64,000 bases of DNA, taken from Pseudomonadota bacterium. Its GTDB lineage: Bacteria; Pseudomonadota; Alphaproteobacteria; Micropepsales; Micropepsaceae. Positions 22,769-33,440 of the stretch are shown here, piece by piece; the first letter of the stretch is position 1; every line of letters starts with the position of its first letter. The notes beneath the pieces were generated by a model. That model made no database searches. It had not been told where the DNA came from and saw only the letters and a list, made by a program, of their open reading frames with translations. Location: the NCBI GenBank assembly GCA_018241025.1, contig JAFEEQ010000003.1, positions 62,001 through 126,000 of the forward strand, given 5' to 3'. A program made the position numbers and the translations under genes.

Positions 22769-24598
22769 GTGACTTTGCTACGCCTCGCCCTCGCGTCGCT
22801 TCTGTTCTGTCTGGCGGCGTTGCCGGCCATGGCTGCGGACACCCTGCACTACGATGTGTCCTTCACGGGTGTCGGCGGCGAGATCGGGACCGCGATTCAC
22901 GACAACTCGCTGCTCGTCACGCTGAAAGACGCCGGCGCGGTGGCACCGTTCGCCCTGGTCGAGCGGGCACGTCGGGATGGCGATGTGGTCAAGGCCGTTC
23001 TGGAGAGCTTCGGATTTTATGCCGCGACCGTGCGGATCACGATCGCGGAGAAGGATCTGGCGGATCCGGCGCTCTTCGCCTTGCTCGATGCCGCGCCGAA
23101 CGATCAGACCATCAAAGTCGTCGTGGCCGTCACAAGAGGCCCTCAGTATCTCCTGGACAATGTCTCCGTCACGGGGACGCTGCCGAAGGATGCGCTTGAT
23201 GCACTCGGCATCCGCCACGGCGATCCTGCCGTCGCCGCCAATGTCCTCGCCGGTCAGGCCCATCTGCTCTCGGCGCTGCAGGAAGACGGCTACGCTTTCG
23301 CCCGCGTCGATGCGCCCGCCGCTCTGGCCGACGACGCGGCGCACACCATCGACGTAACCTACAACACCGATCTCGGACCGAAAGTCACGCTGGGCAGCTT
23401 CGCCTTCAAAGGGCTGAAAGACGTGAACGAGGATTTCGTTCGCGCCACGCTCACACTGAAGAGCGGCGAAGTCTACAAACCCAGCCGTATCGCCGAGGCC
23501 CGTCAGGACCTGGCGGCGCTCGGCGTGTTTTCCGGTGTCTCGGTCCGGGCGGCGGACCATCCCAATCCGGACGATTCCGTCGACCTCACCTTCGACCTGC
23601 AGGAGCGCGCGATGCACACCGTCGCGTTCTCTGCGGCCTATTCCACCGATCTCGGCGCCAGCGGCTCGGCGAGTTGGACCCACCACAGCCTGTTCGGCAA
23701 TGCCGAAGAGCTCAAACTGTCGGCGGCGATCACAGGGGCCGGCGGCAGCGCATCGAGCGGCATCGGCTACAATGTATCGGCGCATTTCGTGAAGCCGCTG
23801 TTTCTCGAGCGCGGCCAGGCGTTGGAGGCCGATCTCGTTGCGTTGAAGCAGGACCTCGACGCCTATAGCCAGACGGCGCAGAGCGTTGCCGGCTATGTCC
23901 GGCGGAAATTCTCGCCGCTGTGGAGCGGCAGCGCCGGGCTGAGCTTCGCCCATGACGAGGTCACGCAGCAGAACACAACCCGGCTCTATCAGCTCATCGC
24001 AACGCCCGTGACCGCGAGCTACGAGAGTGTCGAGCAGGCCAATCCGCTCACCGATCCGACAGGTGGCTTCCGCGCCGCCGCCAGCGTTACGCCGACCTTG
24101 TCCTTCGGTGCATCGAACCGGCTTTTCGTCATCCTCAAGCTGTCCGGCTCCGGCTATTTCGATTTTGGCAGCAACGGCGCCTCCGTGCTCGCGCTGCGCG
24201 CGACCGTGGCGAGCATTGAAGGCGCGACGAATCTCGATGTGCCGCCCGATCAGCGCCTCTATGCTGGCGGCGGCGCGACGGTGCGCGGGTTCCGTTATCA
24301 ATCCATCGGCCCGCGCTTCGCCAACGGCGATCCCATCGGCGCCACCTCGATGGACGCCGGCACCGTCGAATTCCGCCAGCGCGTCCTGGACGACTGGGGC
24401 ATCGCCGCCTTCGTCGATGCCGGACAGGCGAGCACGGCGTCCCTGCCCTTCGCCGGCGCACTCAATATCGGCGCAGGGCTGGGCGTACGCTACTACACGC
24501 CCATCGGTGCGATCCGTGCCAGCGTCGCGGTACCGCTGACAGCCTTCGACAACCGCGATTCCTTCGAGGTCTACATCGGATTGGGGCAGGCGTTCTGA
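22769..24598 (+). CDS. tamA: Outer-membrane assembly protein TamA (BamA/Omp85 family)
   Basis: A 609-aa Omp85-family protein. From the GTG at 22769 the signal peptide is VTLLRLALASLLFCLAALPA with cleavage at AMA. POTRA domains fill about the next 250 residues. A 16-strand barrel with the conserved GGGATVRGFRYQSIG motif follows near residue 510, and the C-terminal beta-signal ends in Phe (VYIGLGQAF). It cooperates with TamB to insert autotransporters and other outer-membrane proteins or to support lipid transport. The start is a judgement: there is no ATG near the signal peptide in this frame. The tamB ATG overlaps its stop (TGATG). Confidence 0.9.
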   Translation: MTLLRLALASLLFCLAALPAMAADTLHYDVSFTGVGGEIGTAIHDNSLLVTLKDAGAVAPFALVERARRDGDVVKAVLESFGFYAATVRITIAEKDLADPALFALLDAAPNDQTIKVVVAVTRGPQYLLDNVSVTGTLPKDALDALGIRHGDPAVAANVLAGQAHLLSALQEDGYAFARVDAPAALADDAAHTIDVTYNTDLGPKVTLGSFAFKGLKDVNEDFVRATLTLKSGEVYKPSRIAEARQDLAALGVFSGVSVRAADHPNPDDSVDLTFDLQERAMHTVAFSAAYSTDLGASGSASWTHHSLFGNAEELKLSAAITGAGGSASSGIGYNVSAHFVKPLFLERGQALEADLVALKQDLDAYSQTAQSVAGYVRRKFSPLWSGSAGLSFAHDEVTQQNTTRLYQLIATPVTASYESVEQANPLTDPTGGFRAAASVTPTLSFGASNRLFVILKLSGSGYFDFGSNGASVLALRATVASIEGATNLDVPPDQRLYAGGGATVRGFRYQSIGPRFANGDPIGATSMDAGTVEFRQRVLDDWGIAAFVDAGQASTASLPFAGALNIGAGLGVRYYTPIGAIRASVAVPLTAFDNRDSFEVYIGLGQAF

Positions 24599-27500
24599 TG
24601 CAGCGCTGGCGACGCATCGCGCTCTGGTCCGGCGGCGGCGTTCTGGCGGCGCTCGCGCTCCTTTTGCTTTTCGGCATGTTCCTGCTCTGGACGGCTCCGG
24701 GCCACCGCCTGGCCGCATCGATCGTCGAGCGTGCAACCGGCGGCCAAATCCGCATTGAAGGCCTTGGTGGCGACCTGCCCAACCATCCGCATGTCGACCG
24801 TGTCGAAATCTCGGATGCCAAGGGACTCTGGTTGCAGGTCGACGATGCAACGGTCGATTGGAGCATCTGGTCCCTTATACAGGGTCCCATAACCGTATCC
24901 GATGCACGTGCGGCGCTGGTGACGGTCCTGCGCAGGCCGCAATCGTCATCGAGCACCAGCGAAGATACGGCATTTGCCGTTCGACATTTTTCGGTCGCGC
25001 GCGTTGCGCTTTCGGCAGCGCTCGTCGGACACGCAGCTTCGTTGCGCGCCGAAGGCAGCGTCCGATACGCCGACAGGCGCAATGCATCCGCCGACGTATC
25101 GATTTCCGAGATCGGCGGCGATGGCCGCTACACCATCCGCGGCGCAATCGACGACGGACGCGTGAGCGGGACCGCGCATATCGGCGAAGGCGGACAGGGC
25201 CTTATCGGCAAGATTGCCGGCCTGCCGGACCTCGGCCCGGTCACGCTGGACGCGATCGCGGGCGCGCAGTGGCCCGCAAACCGGATCGCCGTCGTGCTCG
25301 GCGCCGGCGCGCTTGTCGCCACGGGCAACGGAACCGTCGACCTCGATCATGCCAGTGCCGACATCACGCTGGATGCCCACGCGCCGGCTATGCGGCCAGG
25401 CGATGCCCTGGCCTGGGACAGTCTCGATCTGCGCGGACGCATGCAGGGAACGTTCGACGCTCCACGGATCGACGCGACGATACGGATTGCAAATTTCGTC
25501 ATGCAAGGTGTGCACATCCAGACTGTCGACGGGTTGTTGCGCGGGACGGGCGGCACGGGCGATTTCAACATGTCGCTCGAACAAGTCACCTTGCCGGGAC
25601 CCGAACCGAAACTGCTCGGCAACCAGGCCGTCATCTTCGCCGGACATGTCGATTTTGCAGCGTCTACGCGGCCGGTGGACATCTCGATCATTCATCCGCT
25701 CCTGCGTGCGAGCGGTCGGATCGAAACGGCCGGATCGCCGAACGGCCGGATACGTCTTGTCCTTCCGCTGCTTGGACCACTCGCATCGGCGGCTGGCATT
25801 GCGCTCGATGGCGAGGCGAATGGCGACATCGCATTCGCCATGCAGCAGGGCGAAGCGCATGTAACTCTCGACGGCCGGATGTCGACCGAACCGGAGAACG
25901 CAGTCGGCCGCATCATCGGCCGTGGCGCGACGCTCAAAGCCGATCTGGTCCTGAAGCAAGGGACGCTCGCCGCCTTGCACGCTCAACTGCAAACCGTTGC
26001 ACTGAGCGCGAAGGTGGATGGTGCGGATACCGCAGGCAAACTCGACTATCGCTTCGAAACGACGATCGCGAATGTCGGCAACCTCGCGCCGCGCTTCCAT
26101 GGCAGCATAAGCCTGAACGGGACGGCCACCGGACCCGCCGACAATGTCAGGCTCGCCGGCACCGCGCACGGAATGCTGGGCCTCAGCGGCACGGCCCCGG
26201 AACGCACCGACGCATCTTTCCACGTCGAGGGCCTGCCGAAACCGCAAAGCGGCGCACTGACATTGCGTGGACGTTTCGGCGGTGCGCCGGTGACCATCCT
26301 GGCATCATTGTCGCCCGAGAGGGACGGACTGCGCGCCACTCTCGACACGCTTCAGTGGAAGAGTTTGCAGGGCAAAGGCGCCTTCGCGCTGACACGCAGC
26401 GGTGCGCTGCGAAGCGGCGATCTCGCATTGCGCGTCGGCAGATTGGGCGACGCCACGGCTTTGGCAGGCCTTTCGATGGACGGTGCGGTCGATGCAAAGC
26501 TGACTCTCGGCGCCGGTGGAGACGCGACGGTCGCAGCGACCGCCTCGGATGTCCGGCTGGAGTCGACAAATATTTCCCGTCTGCGGATCGATGGCACGAT
26601 CGCGCAGGCCCTGTCCCGCCCCGCACCGGCACTAACGCTTCAGGCCACCGAAATCGACACGGGCAACATCAAAGGCGATGCGACAATCCGGGTGGCAGGG
26701 CCGATCGACAAGCTCGAATTGCGTCTCGCCTTTGACGGCAATGCTGGCGGTGGCGCATTGCAGGCGAGTGCGCAGGCGACCGCCGATCTCGACAGCCGGC
26801 ACACAATATTGTCTGCGGCAGACGGCCATTGGAAAGGCACACCCTTCAGCCTGACGCGGCCTGCGAGTTTCGACCTGTCGAAAGGCGTTTCCGTCGATCG
26901 CCTCGACGCACAATTTGCGGGCGCGCAGATCACGATCGCCGGCCGGTTGACACCGGCGCTATCCGCCAAAGTGTCAGTCGAAAACCTCGGGCCGGAGGCG
27001 TTACGGGCCGGCGGCATTCAAGCCGACGGCGTGCTCTCCGCGACGGCCCAATTGACGGGAACGCTGGCATCGCCGGCCGGCACTTTTGAAATCGAGGGAC
27101 ATGATCTCAGCATCGGGGGACCGAAGGCACAACTCGACCTTCGCGGCACACTCGCCGGCACGGAGGCGCGGATCGCTGCGAAGCTTTCATCGGGCAGCGC
27201 AGCGGCGCTCGATCTGACGGGAACCGTGCCGCTCTCTGCGAAGGGAGAAATGAACTTGCACGCCAGCGGCACCGCGGACCTGGCGCTGCTCACCGCGTAC
27301 ACCGCGGCGACGGGCCAGGCGATTGCGGGCAGCGTCTCGCTCGATATGCGCATATCGGGGGCGCCTGTGGCGCCACGCCTGAACGGCCGGGCGCAATTGT
27401 CCAACGGCAGTCTGAGCGATTTCGCGCACAGTTTCCGGCTTCGCGATATTACAGCCGAACTCGTTGCGGAGGGCACGAAGCTTCGCGTGACGGGTCTCAG

Positions 27501-28557
27501 CGCCAAAGCACGGCGCGGCAGCGTCACCGGCTCGGGCGAAATCGATCTTGGCGCGCCCGGAATTCCCATCGACATCTCGATCAAGGCATCCAATGCACAA
27601 CCGATCACCAGCGACCGTCTCACCGCCCAGTTCGATGCGGATCTGAAGCTGAGCGGCAAACTTCGCGAACTGACGACGCTGTCCGGCACCGTGACCATCG
27701 ACTCCGGCGAGATCGATCTTCCCAAACGGCTTGCCGCCGATGTTCCGACGCTGAACGTTCGCCGCCGTGGCGAGGCCGCCCAGGCCCGCGAACCTGCCGC
27801 CGTCGTGGCCCTGAACATTGCGCTCGATGTGCCGGACCATATTTCGCTGCGGGGACGCGGCCTCGAATCCGAGTTGTCCGGATCGCTCAAGGTCTCAGGC
27901 ACCACGGGCGCTCCGATCGTGCTTGGCGAACTGACCATGCGGCGCGGTACGCTGAGCATCGCCGGGCACACGCTCGATATTCAAAGCGGCGCGATCGGCT
28001 TCAACGGGTCGAGCCTTCGCTCGCGCATCGATCCGACGCTGGACTTCACCGCGCAGACGGCATCGGGCGGTGTCACTGCAACACTGAAGATCACGGGCTA
28101 CGCCTCGCAACCGGTCATCGTGCTTACCAGCACGCCCGACCTGCCGCAGGATGAGGTTCTCGCGCGCCTGTTGTTCCAGACGAGCGTGAAGCAGCTATCC
28201 CCGGTGCAGATCGCGGAACTGGCGCAGGCCATTCCGGCCTTGACGGGCATCGGAGAAGGCTTCGATCCTGTGGACTCGCTGCGGCGAAGTCTGGGGCTCG
28301 ACAGGCTCGCGGTCGGCAGCGCCGACGAAGCGTCGGGCGGCGGTACGACAGTCGAAGTCGGGCGCCATGTAGCAGCCGGGCTTTACGTTGGTGCCCGGCA
28401 GAACCTGTCCGGTGGCACTCGTGCCGTCGTCCAATACGACCTGACCAAGAACCTGAAGCTCGAGGCGACGGTGAATACCGGCACGGCAGCAACGCCGAGC
28501 ACTGCGACGCAGGACAATGGCAGCAGCGTCGGCATCACCTATCAGTTCGACTATTAA
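24598..28557 (+). CDS. tamB: Translocation and assembly module TamB (AsmA-like, DUF490)
   Basis: A 1319-aa protein with an N-terminal signal anchor (LWSGGGVLAALALLLLFGMF at residues 9-28) followed by GHRLAASIVERATGGQIRIEG, the usual opening of TamB. The long central part is repetitive beta-helical, forming the hydrophobic groove of the bridge-like lipid-transport/TamB family. The C-terminal DUF490 domain contains DLPQDEVLARLLFQTSVKQL, followed by GLYVGARQNLSGGTRAVVQYD. It spans the periplasm and contacts TamA. It is coupled to tamA by overlapping stop and start codons. Two in-frame antisense frames here are shadows. Confidence 0.92.
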   Translation: MQRWRRIALWSGGGVLAALALLLLFGMFLLWTAPGHRLAASIVERATGGQIRIEGLGGDLPNHPHVDRVEISDAKGLWLQVDDATVDWSIWSLIQGPITVSDARAALVTVLRRPQSSSSTSEDTAFAVRHFSVARVALSAALVGHAASLRAEGSVRYADRRNASADVSISEIGGDGRYTIRGAIDDGRVSGTAHIGEGGQGLIGKIAGLPDLGPVTLDAIAGAQWPANRIAVVLGAGALVATGNGTVDLDHASADITLDAHAPAMRPGDALAWDSLDLRGRMQGTFDAPRIDATIRIANFVMQGVHIQTVDGLLRGTGGTGDFNMSLEQVTLPGPEPKLLGNQAVIFAGHVDFAASTRPVDISIIHPLLRASGRIETAGSPNGRIRLVLPLLGPLASAAGIALDGEANGDIAFAMQQGEAHVTLDGRMSTEPENAVGRIIGRGATLKADLVLKQGTLAALHAQLQTVALSAKVDGADTAGKLDYRFETTIANVGNLAPRFHGSISLNGTATGPADNVRLAGTAHGMLGLSGTAPERTDASFHVEGLPKPQSGALTLRGRFGGAPVTILASLSPERDGLRATLDTLQWKSLQGKGAFALTRSGALRSGDLALRVGRLGDATALAGLSMDGAVDAKLTLGAGGDATVAATASDVRLESTNISRLRIDGTIAQALSRPAPALTLQATEIDTGNIKGDATIRVAGPIDKLELRLAFDGNAGGGALQASAQATADLDSRHTILSAADGHWKGTPFSLTRPASFDLSKGVSVDRLDAQFAGAQITIAGRLTPALSAKVSVENLGPEALRAGGIQADGVLSATAQLTGTLASPAGTFEIEGHDLSIGGPKAQLDLRGTLAGTEARIAAKLSSGSAAALDLTGTVPLSAKGEMNLHASGTADLALLTAYTAATGQAIAGSVSLDMRISGAPVAPRLNGRAQLSNGSLSDFAHSFRLRDITAELVAEGTKLRVTGLSAKARRGSVTGSGEIDLGAPGIPIDISIKASNAQPITSDRLTAQFDADLKLSGKLRELTTLSGTVTIDSGEIDLPKRLAADVPTLNVRRRGEAAQAREPAAVVALNIALDVPDHISLRGRGLESELSGSLKVSGTTGAPIVLGELTMRRGTLSIAGHTLDIQSGAIGFNGSSLRSRIDPTLDFTAQTASGGVTATLKITGYASQPVIVLTSTPDLPQDEVLARLLFQTSVKQLSPVQIAELAQAIPALTGIGEGFDPVDSLRRSLGLDRLAVGSADEASGGGTTVEVGRHVAAGLYVGARQNLSGGTRAVVQYDLTKNLKLEATVNTGTAATPSTATQDNGSSVGITYQFDY

Positions 28558-28602
28558 CCGCTCCGACTTGCATTCGCCCCGCGCCTGTGGGACAGCGCCG
28601 CC

Positions 28603-29577
<975 letters not shown>

Positions 29578-29644
29578 TCCGCAGATTTGACCGGGGCGCC
29601 GGGGTATTGGAGGGTTGCGCCGGCAACCTCTGCGAAGCGAATCC

Positions 29645-30358
29645 GTGGCCGATGTGAGCGCGTACCGATCCAAGCCGGCGGTGAGCTGGGCGATTCATCT
29701 GCTTACGGCGAGCGGTGCGGTGCTGGCGTTCTTCGCCTTCCTGGCCGTGGAACAGGGCCAGTTCCGTCTCGCCTTGCTCTGGCTCGCGGCAGCTTTGGTG
29801 GTGGATGGGGTCGACGGGCCGCTGGCGCGCTGGGCGGGCGTGAAGGACCGGTTGCCCTCGATCGATGGCACTATCCTCGATCTCGTGGTCGATTACCTGA
29901 CCTATGTCTTCGTGCCGGCGGTGCTGCTCTATCGCGCAGGCCTTCTGCCGCCGGGATGGGCGGAGGCGGGCGCGGCGGCGATCCTGCTCTCCTCGCTCTA
30001 CACCTTCGCGCGTACCGACATGAAGACTGAGGACAATTTCTTCCGCGGCTTTCCGGCGGTGTGGAATGTCGTGGTGTTCTATCTCTTCCTGCTGCGGCCC
30101 GATGCGACGGTGAGTGCGGCGGTGGTTGCGCTGTTCGCGGTGCTGACCTTCGCGCCGATCCACTTCATCCATCCGGTGCGGGTGACGAGCTATCGGCCCT
30201 GGCTGAGCGTGCTGATGCCGGTCTGGGCCGCGAGCTGTCTGGCGCTCTTGTGGCCGGGATGGCCGGTGCCCTGGCTCGGGATCATCGAGGCAGTATCGCT
30301 CGCCTGCGCCGCGGCGCTGTTCGGGATCGGGCTTATCCGGACGCTGCGCCGCGCATAG
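29645..30358 (+). CDS. pcs: Phosphatidylcholine synthase
   Basis: A 237-aa inner-membrane CDP-alcohol phosphatidyltransferase that makes phosphatidylcholine directly from CDP-diacylglycerol and choline. The active-site motif is VDGVDGPLARWAGVKD with ILDLVVDYLTYVF after it. TDMKTEDNFFRGFPAVWNVV, shared with rhizobial Pcs enzymes, separates it from PgsA or PssA. About eight hydrophobic segments are seen. The start is uncertain: GTG 29645 (VADVSAYRSKP), or TTG 29615 adding ten residues. The enzyme implies that the cell incorporates external choline into its membranes. Confidence 0.9.
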   Translation: MADVSAYRSKPAVSWAIHLLTASGAVLAFFAFLAVEQGQFRLALLWLAAALVVDGVDGPLARWAGVKDRLPSIDGTILDLVVDYLTYVFVPAVLLYRAGLLPPGWAEAGAAAILLSSLYTFARTDMKTEDNFFRGFPAVWNVVVFYLFLLRPDATVSAAVVALFAVLTFAPIHFIHPVRVTSYRPWLSVLMPVWAASCLALLWPGWPVPWLGIIEAVSLACAAALFGIGLIRTLRRA

Positions 30359-30420
30359 CCAAGCCGCCCGCTTGCTGTACAATCCGGGCCAACGATATCC
30401 GCCACAATGAGGAAACCGCC

Positions 30421-31692
<1,272 letters not shown>

Positions 31693-31717
31693 GCCCATCC
31701 GCACAAAAAGCTCGAAG

Positions 31718-31749
31718 ACGGCTGCGCGCGAGCGTGGCCGTTTTCTTTT
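31718..31749 (+). terminator. Rho-independent terminator after the ACAD11-like gene
   Basis: The stem ACGGC with GCCGT and a GC-rich loop is followed by TTTTCTTTT (31741-31749), about 25 bases after the stop at 31692. The convergent spermidine-synthase-like gene ends at 31759, just beyond. Confidence 0.6.
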
Positions 31750-31758
31750 GCGGCAACG

Positions 31759-32427
31759 CTAACGGTTCGTCGCGACCCAGATGGTGTGGCGCCCGCCTTT
31801 GCCCTTGTGGGCGCGCGAGGCGATTTCTTCCACCGCGAAACCGGCCTGGCCGAGGCGGCGGGTGAAGTCCTTGCTCGCGAAGGACGACCAGATGGAGAGC
31901 AGGCCGCCGGGCTTGAGCGCGCGGCGCGCCGCGGCGAGGCCCTGGTGGCTGTAAAGCCGGTCGTTGCCGGGGCGGACGAGACTGTCGGGGCCGTTGTCGA
32001 CATCGAGCAGGATGGCATCGTAGCGCGCGCGGCCCGCAGCGATCGCCTCTCCGACATCGCCGTCGAATATGACGGTGCGGGGATCGGCGAGACCGCCGGC
32101 GGTGAGCGCTTCCATCGGGCCTTTCGCCCAGGCGAGGATTTCCGGCACGAGCTCCGCGACGGTCACCTTCGCGTCGGCGGGAAGCGCCGCCAGCGCCGCT
32201 CGCAGCGTGAAGCCCATGCCGTAGCCGCCGATCAGGATGTGGATCTTGCGCCGGCCGCGCAGGCGTTCGCAGGCGATCTCGGCCAGCGCGATCTCGGAGC
32301 CGCTCATCCAGCTCGTCATCAGGGCGAGCGGACCGGCGTTGATGGAGAATTCGGCGCCGCGCTGCATGAGCTTGAGCTCGCCGCCGCCGGGGATCTTCGC
32401 CGTATCGAGATGAATCCAGGGCAGCAT
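31759..32427 (-). CDS. Spermidine synthase-like methyltransferase-fold protein
   Basis: A 222-aa protein starting MLPWIHLDTAKIPGGGELKL. A Rossmann fold is shown by HILIGGYGMGFTLRAAL (motif I, near residue 64), VTVAELVPEILAW, the acidic strand YDAILLDVDNGPDSL near 135 and LKPGGLLSIWSS. This resembles polyamine aminopropyltransferases lacking their N-terminal beta domain; many such proteins have other or unknown roles. The start is chosen because the frame upstream (to 32838) has poor, Arg-rich composition, although an ATG preceded by GGGGAG occurs about 190 bases further upstream. Confidence 0.75.
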   Translation of the reverse strand: MLPWIHLDTAKIPGGGELKLMQRGAEFSINAGPLALMTSWMSGSEIALAEIACERLRGRRKIHILIGGYGMGFTLRAALAALPADAKVTVAELVPEILAWAKGPMEALTAGGLADPRTVIFDGDVGEAIAAGRARYDAILLDVDNGPDSLVRPGNDRLYSHQGLAAARRALKPGGLLSIWSSFASKDFTRRLGQAGFAVEEIASRAHKGKGGRHTIWVATNR

Positions 32428-32930
32428 GGCGTCTCTATGCACGTTGCGGCGCGGGGCGTCGAGGCGGCGGCGGCCCGCCGCGATGTTCCGCCGGCCCATA
32501 CGACGAAGGCCGCCCGGCTGCGCTGGCCAGTTGCGCGCGGAGCGGCCTTCGTCGTGACGGGTGAGAGAGCGCGCGGCGCGGCGCCCATTCAAGTGCCCCT
32601 CTCCGGTCGTCTTCATTCCGATTCTCCCCAGCCGTTTCGGTTCGCCTTCGCGCGGGCGGCATCGTCTTCGCGCCGCGGGCGCGTGCGTTTTGCCGCCGGA
32701 TCTCCGGCCCCAAGGGCGACACGAGCTGGCGCCCTGGCTTGTATGCTCGCGTGCTGCGTTAAGGGCGCAATGCCCTGATTTTGCGGGAAACCATGCGTGG
32801 CTCCTCTGTGTGTTCCTGGTTGAACAAATGGGGAACACAACTAGGAGTTCAAGGGGTGGGGAGAGGAAAATTTGTGACGGAATGTCAGTGGGAAAACGCT
32901 GCAGCCATTCAAAGCGTCAACTATCGGGAA
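32428..32930. other. Gene-free region between the spermidine-synthase-like gene and the DUF4411 gene
   Basis: About 500 bases. The left half is very GC-rich, with Arg/Ala-rich shadow frames in several frames that do not look coding. The right half is less GC-rich, belongs to the accessory module, and contains a LexA-type box at 32822-32836 and a short CGGGA...TCCCG hairpin near 32929-32942. No gene of more than a dozen codons with a good start is convincing: a minus-strand ATG with AGAGGAGCC upstream near 32795 is followed by only ten codons. Confidence 0.5.
32822..32836 (-). promoter_or_regulatory. LexA-like SOS box (GAAC-N7-GAAC)
   Basis: GAACAAATGGGGAAC fits the alphaproteobacterial LexA consensus exactly (read as GTTC-N7-GTTC on the minus strand). 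On the minus strand it precedes a good ribosome binding site (AGAGGAGCC) and ATG near 32795, which open only a ten-codon peptide, and then the gene at 32427. An overlapping GTTC-N6-GAAC inverted repeat starts at 32812. Confidence 0.4.
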
Positions 32931-33434
32931 CTATCCCGCTTTAAAGCCCAATTTCTTTGTCATGACAAACGGGCCGCACCAAAGAATGCTAAAGTCATTA
33001 CAGACATCTGGGATTTTTCGGTTCTGCTTCTTCTTGCTTGGAGCTGAGACCTCAGTTGTGACTATCCATCTATTCGTTGGGTCTTTAAGTCCATAGGCTA
33101 TCAAAATTGGATCGCGCCCTATCTCTTCTAGCTGATCGTCAGTGAGATCATTGCCGTAACCTTGCTCGATCACCTGTTGAACCAGAGTTGCATCTGGCTC
33201 TTCATTCAACAGAAGCGCGAGCTTGTTGGCTGGTTCTGAAATCCACTCATAAAGCAGATCAGACTCTTCATCGGTACCGCCATCCTTGATCTCATCGAAT
33301 ATCTCTGCAGGCATCTTTACGTGACCAGCGTCCCCCATTTGCCGCAGCCAAGCCCAAAATTGCGGAACCTGATCAATTGCATAGTAGGAGTTGTGGGCGG
33401 TGATGAGCACATTGGCATCGAGCAAATGCATCAC
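32931..33434 (-). CDS. DUF4411 family PIN-like protein (putative toxin)
   Basis: A 167-aa protein. The start HLLDANVLITAHNSYYAIDQ, then FWAWLRQMG and KMPAEIFDEI, is diagnostic of DUF4411. Acidic residues at the expected PIN positions are present: D in LLDAN, E in EIFDEI, D in RDPILIAYG and D in IPDVCNDF. PIN-fold enzymes cut RNA using Mg ions. It starts six bases after the XRE-ImmA/IrrE gene, with which this family is repeatedly paired as a toxin-antitoxin-like unit. GC content is clearly lower than in surrounding genes, indicating horizontal acquisition. Confidence 0.88.
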   Translation of the reverse strand: MMHLLDANVLITAHNSYYAIDQVPQFWAWLRQMGDAGHVKMPAEIFDEIKDGGTDEESDLLYEWISEPANKLALLLNEEPDATLVQQVIEQGYGNDLTDDQLEEIGRDPILIAYGLKDPTNRWIVTTEVSAPSKKKQNRKIPDVCNDFSILWCGPFVMTKKLGFKAG

Positions 33435-33440
33435 GTTCCC

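Noticed and set aside
20911..23199. Plus-strand frame of 762 codons across the DmdC-like gene and the tamA start
   Set aside because: Antisense to a dehydrogenase with all catalytic motifs, and extends into tamA in another frame; a composition artefact.
32561..32944. Plus-strand 127-codon frame in the gene-free stretch
   Set aside because: No ribosome binding site, mixed composition crossing the GC boundary, and no recognisable motif.
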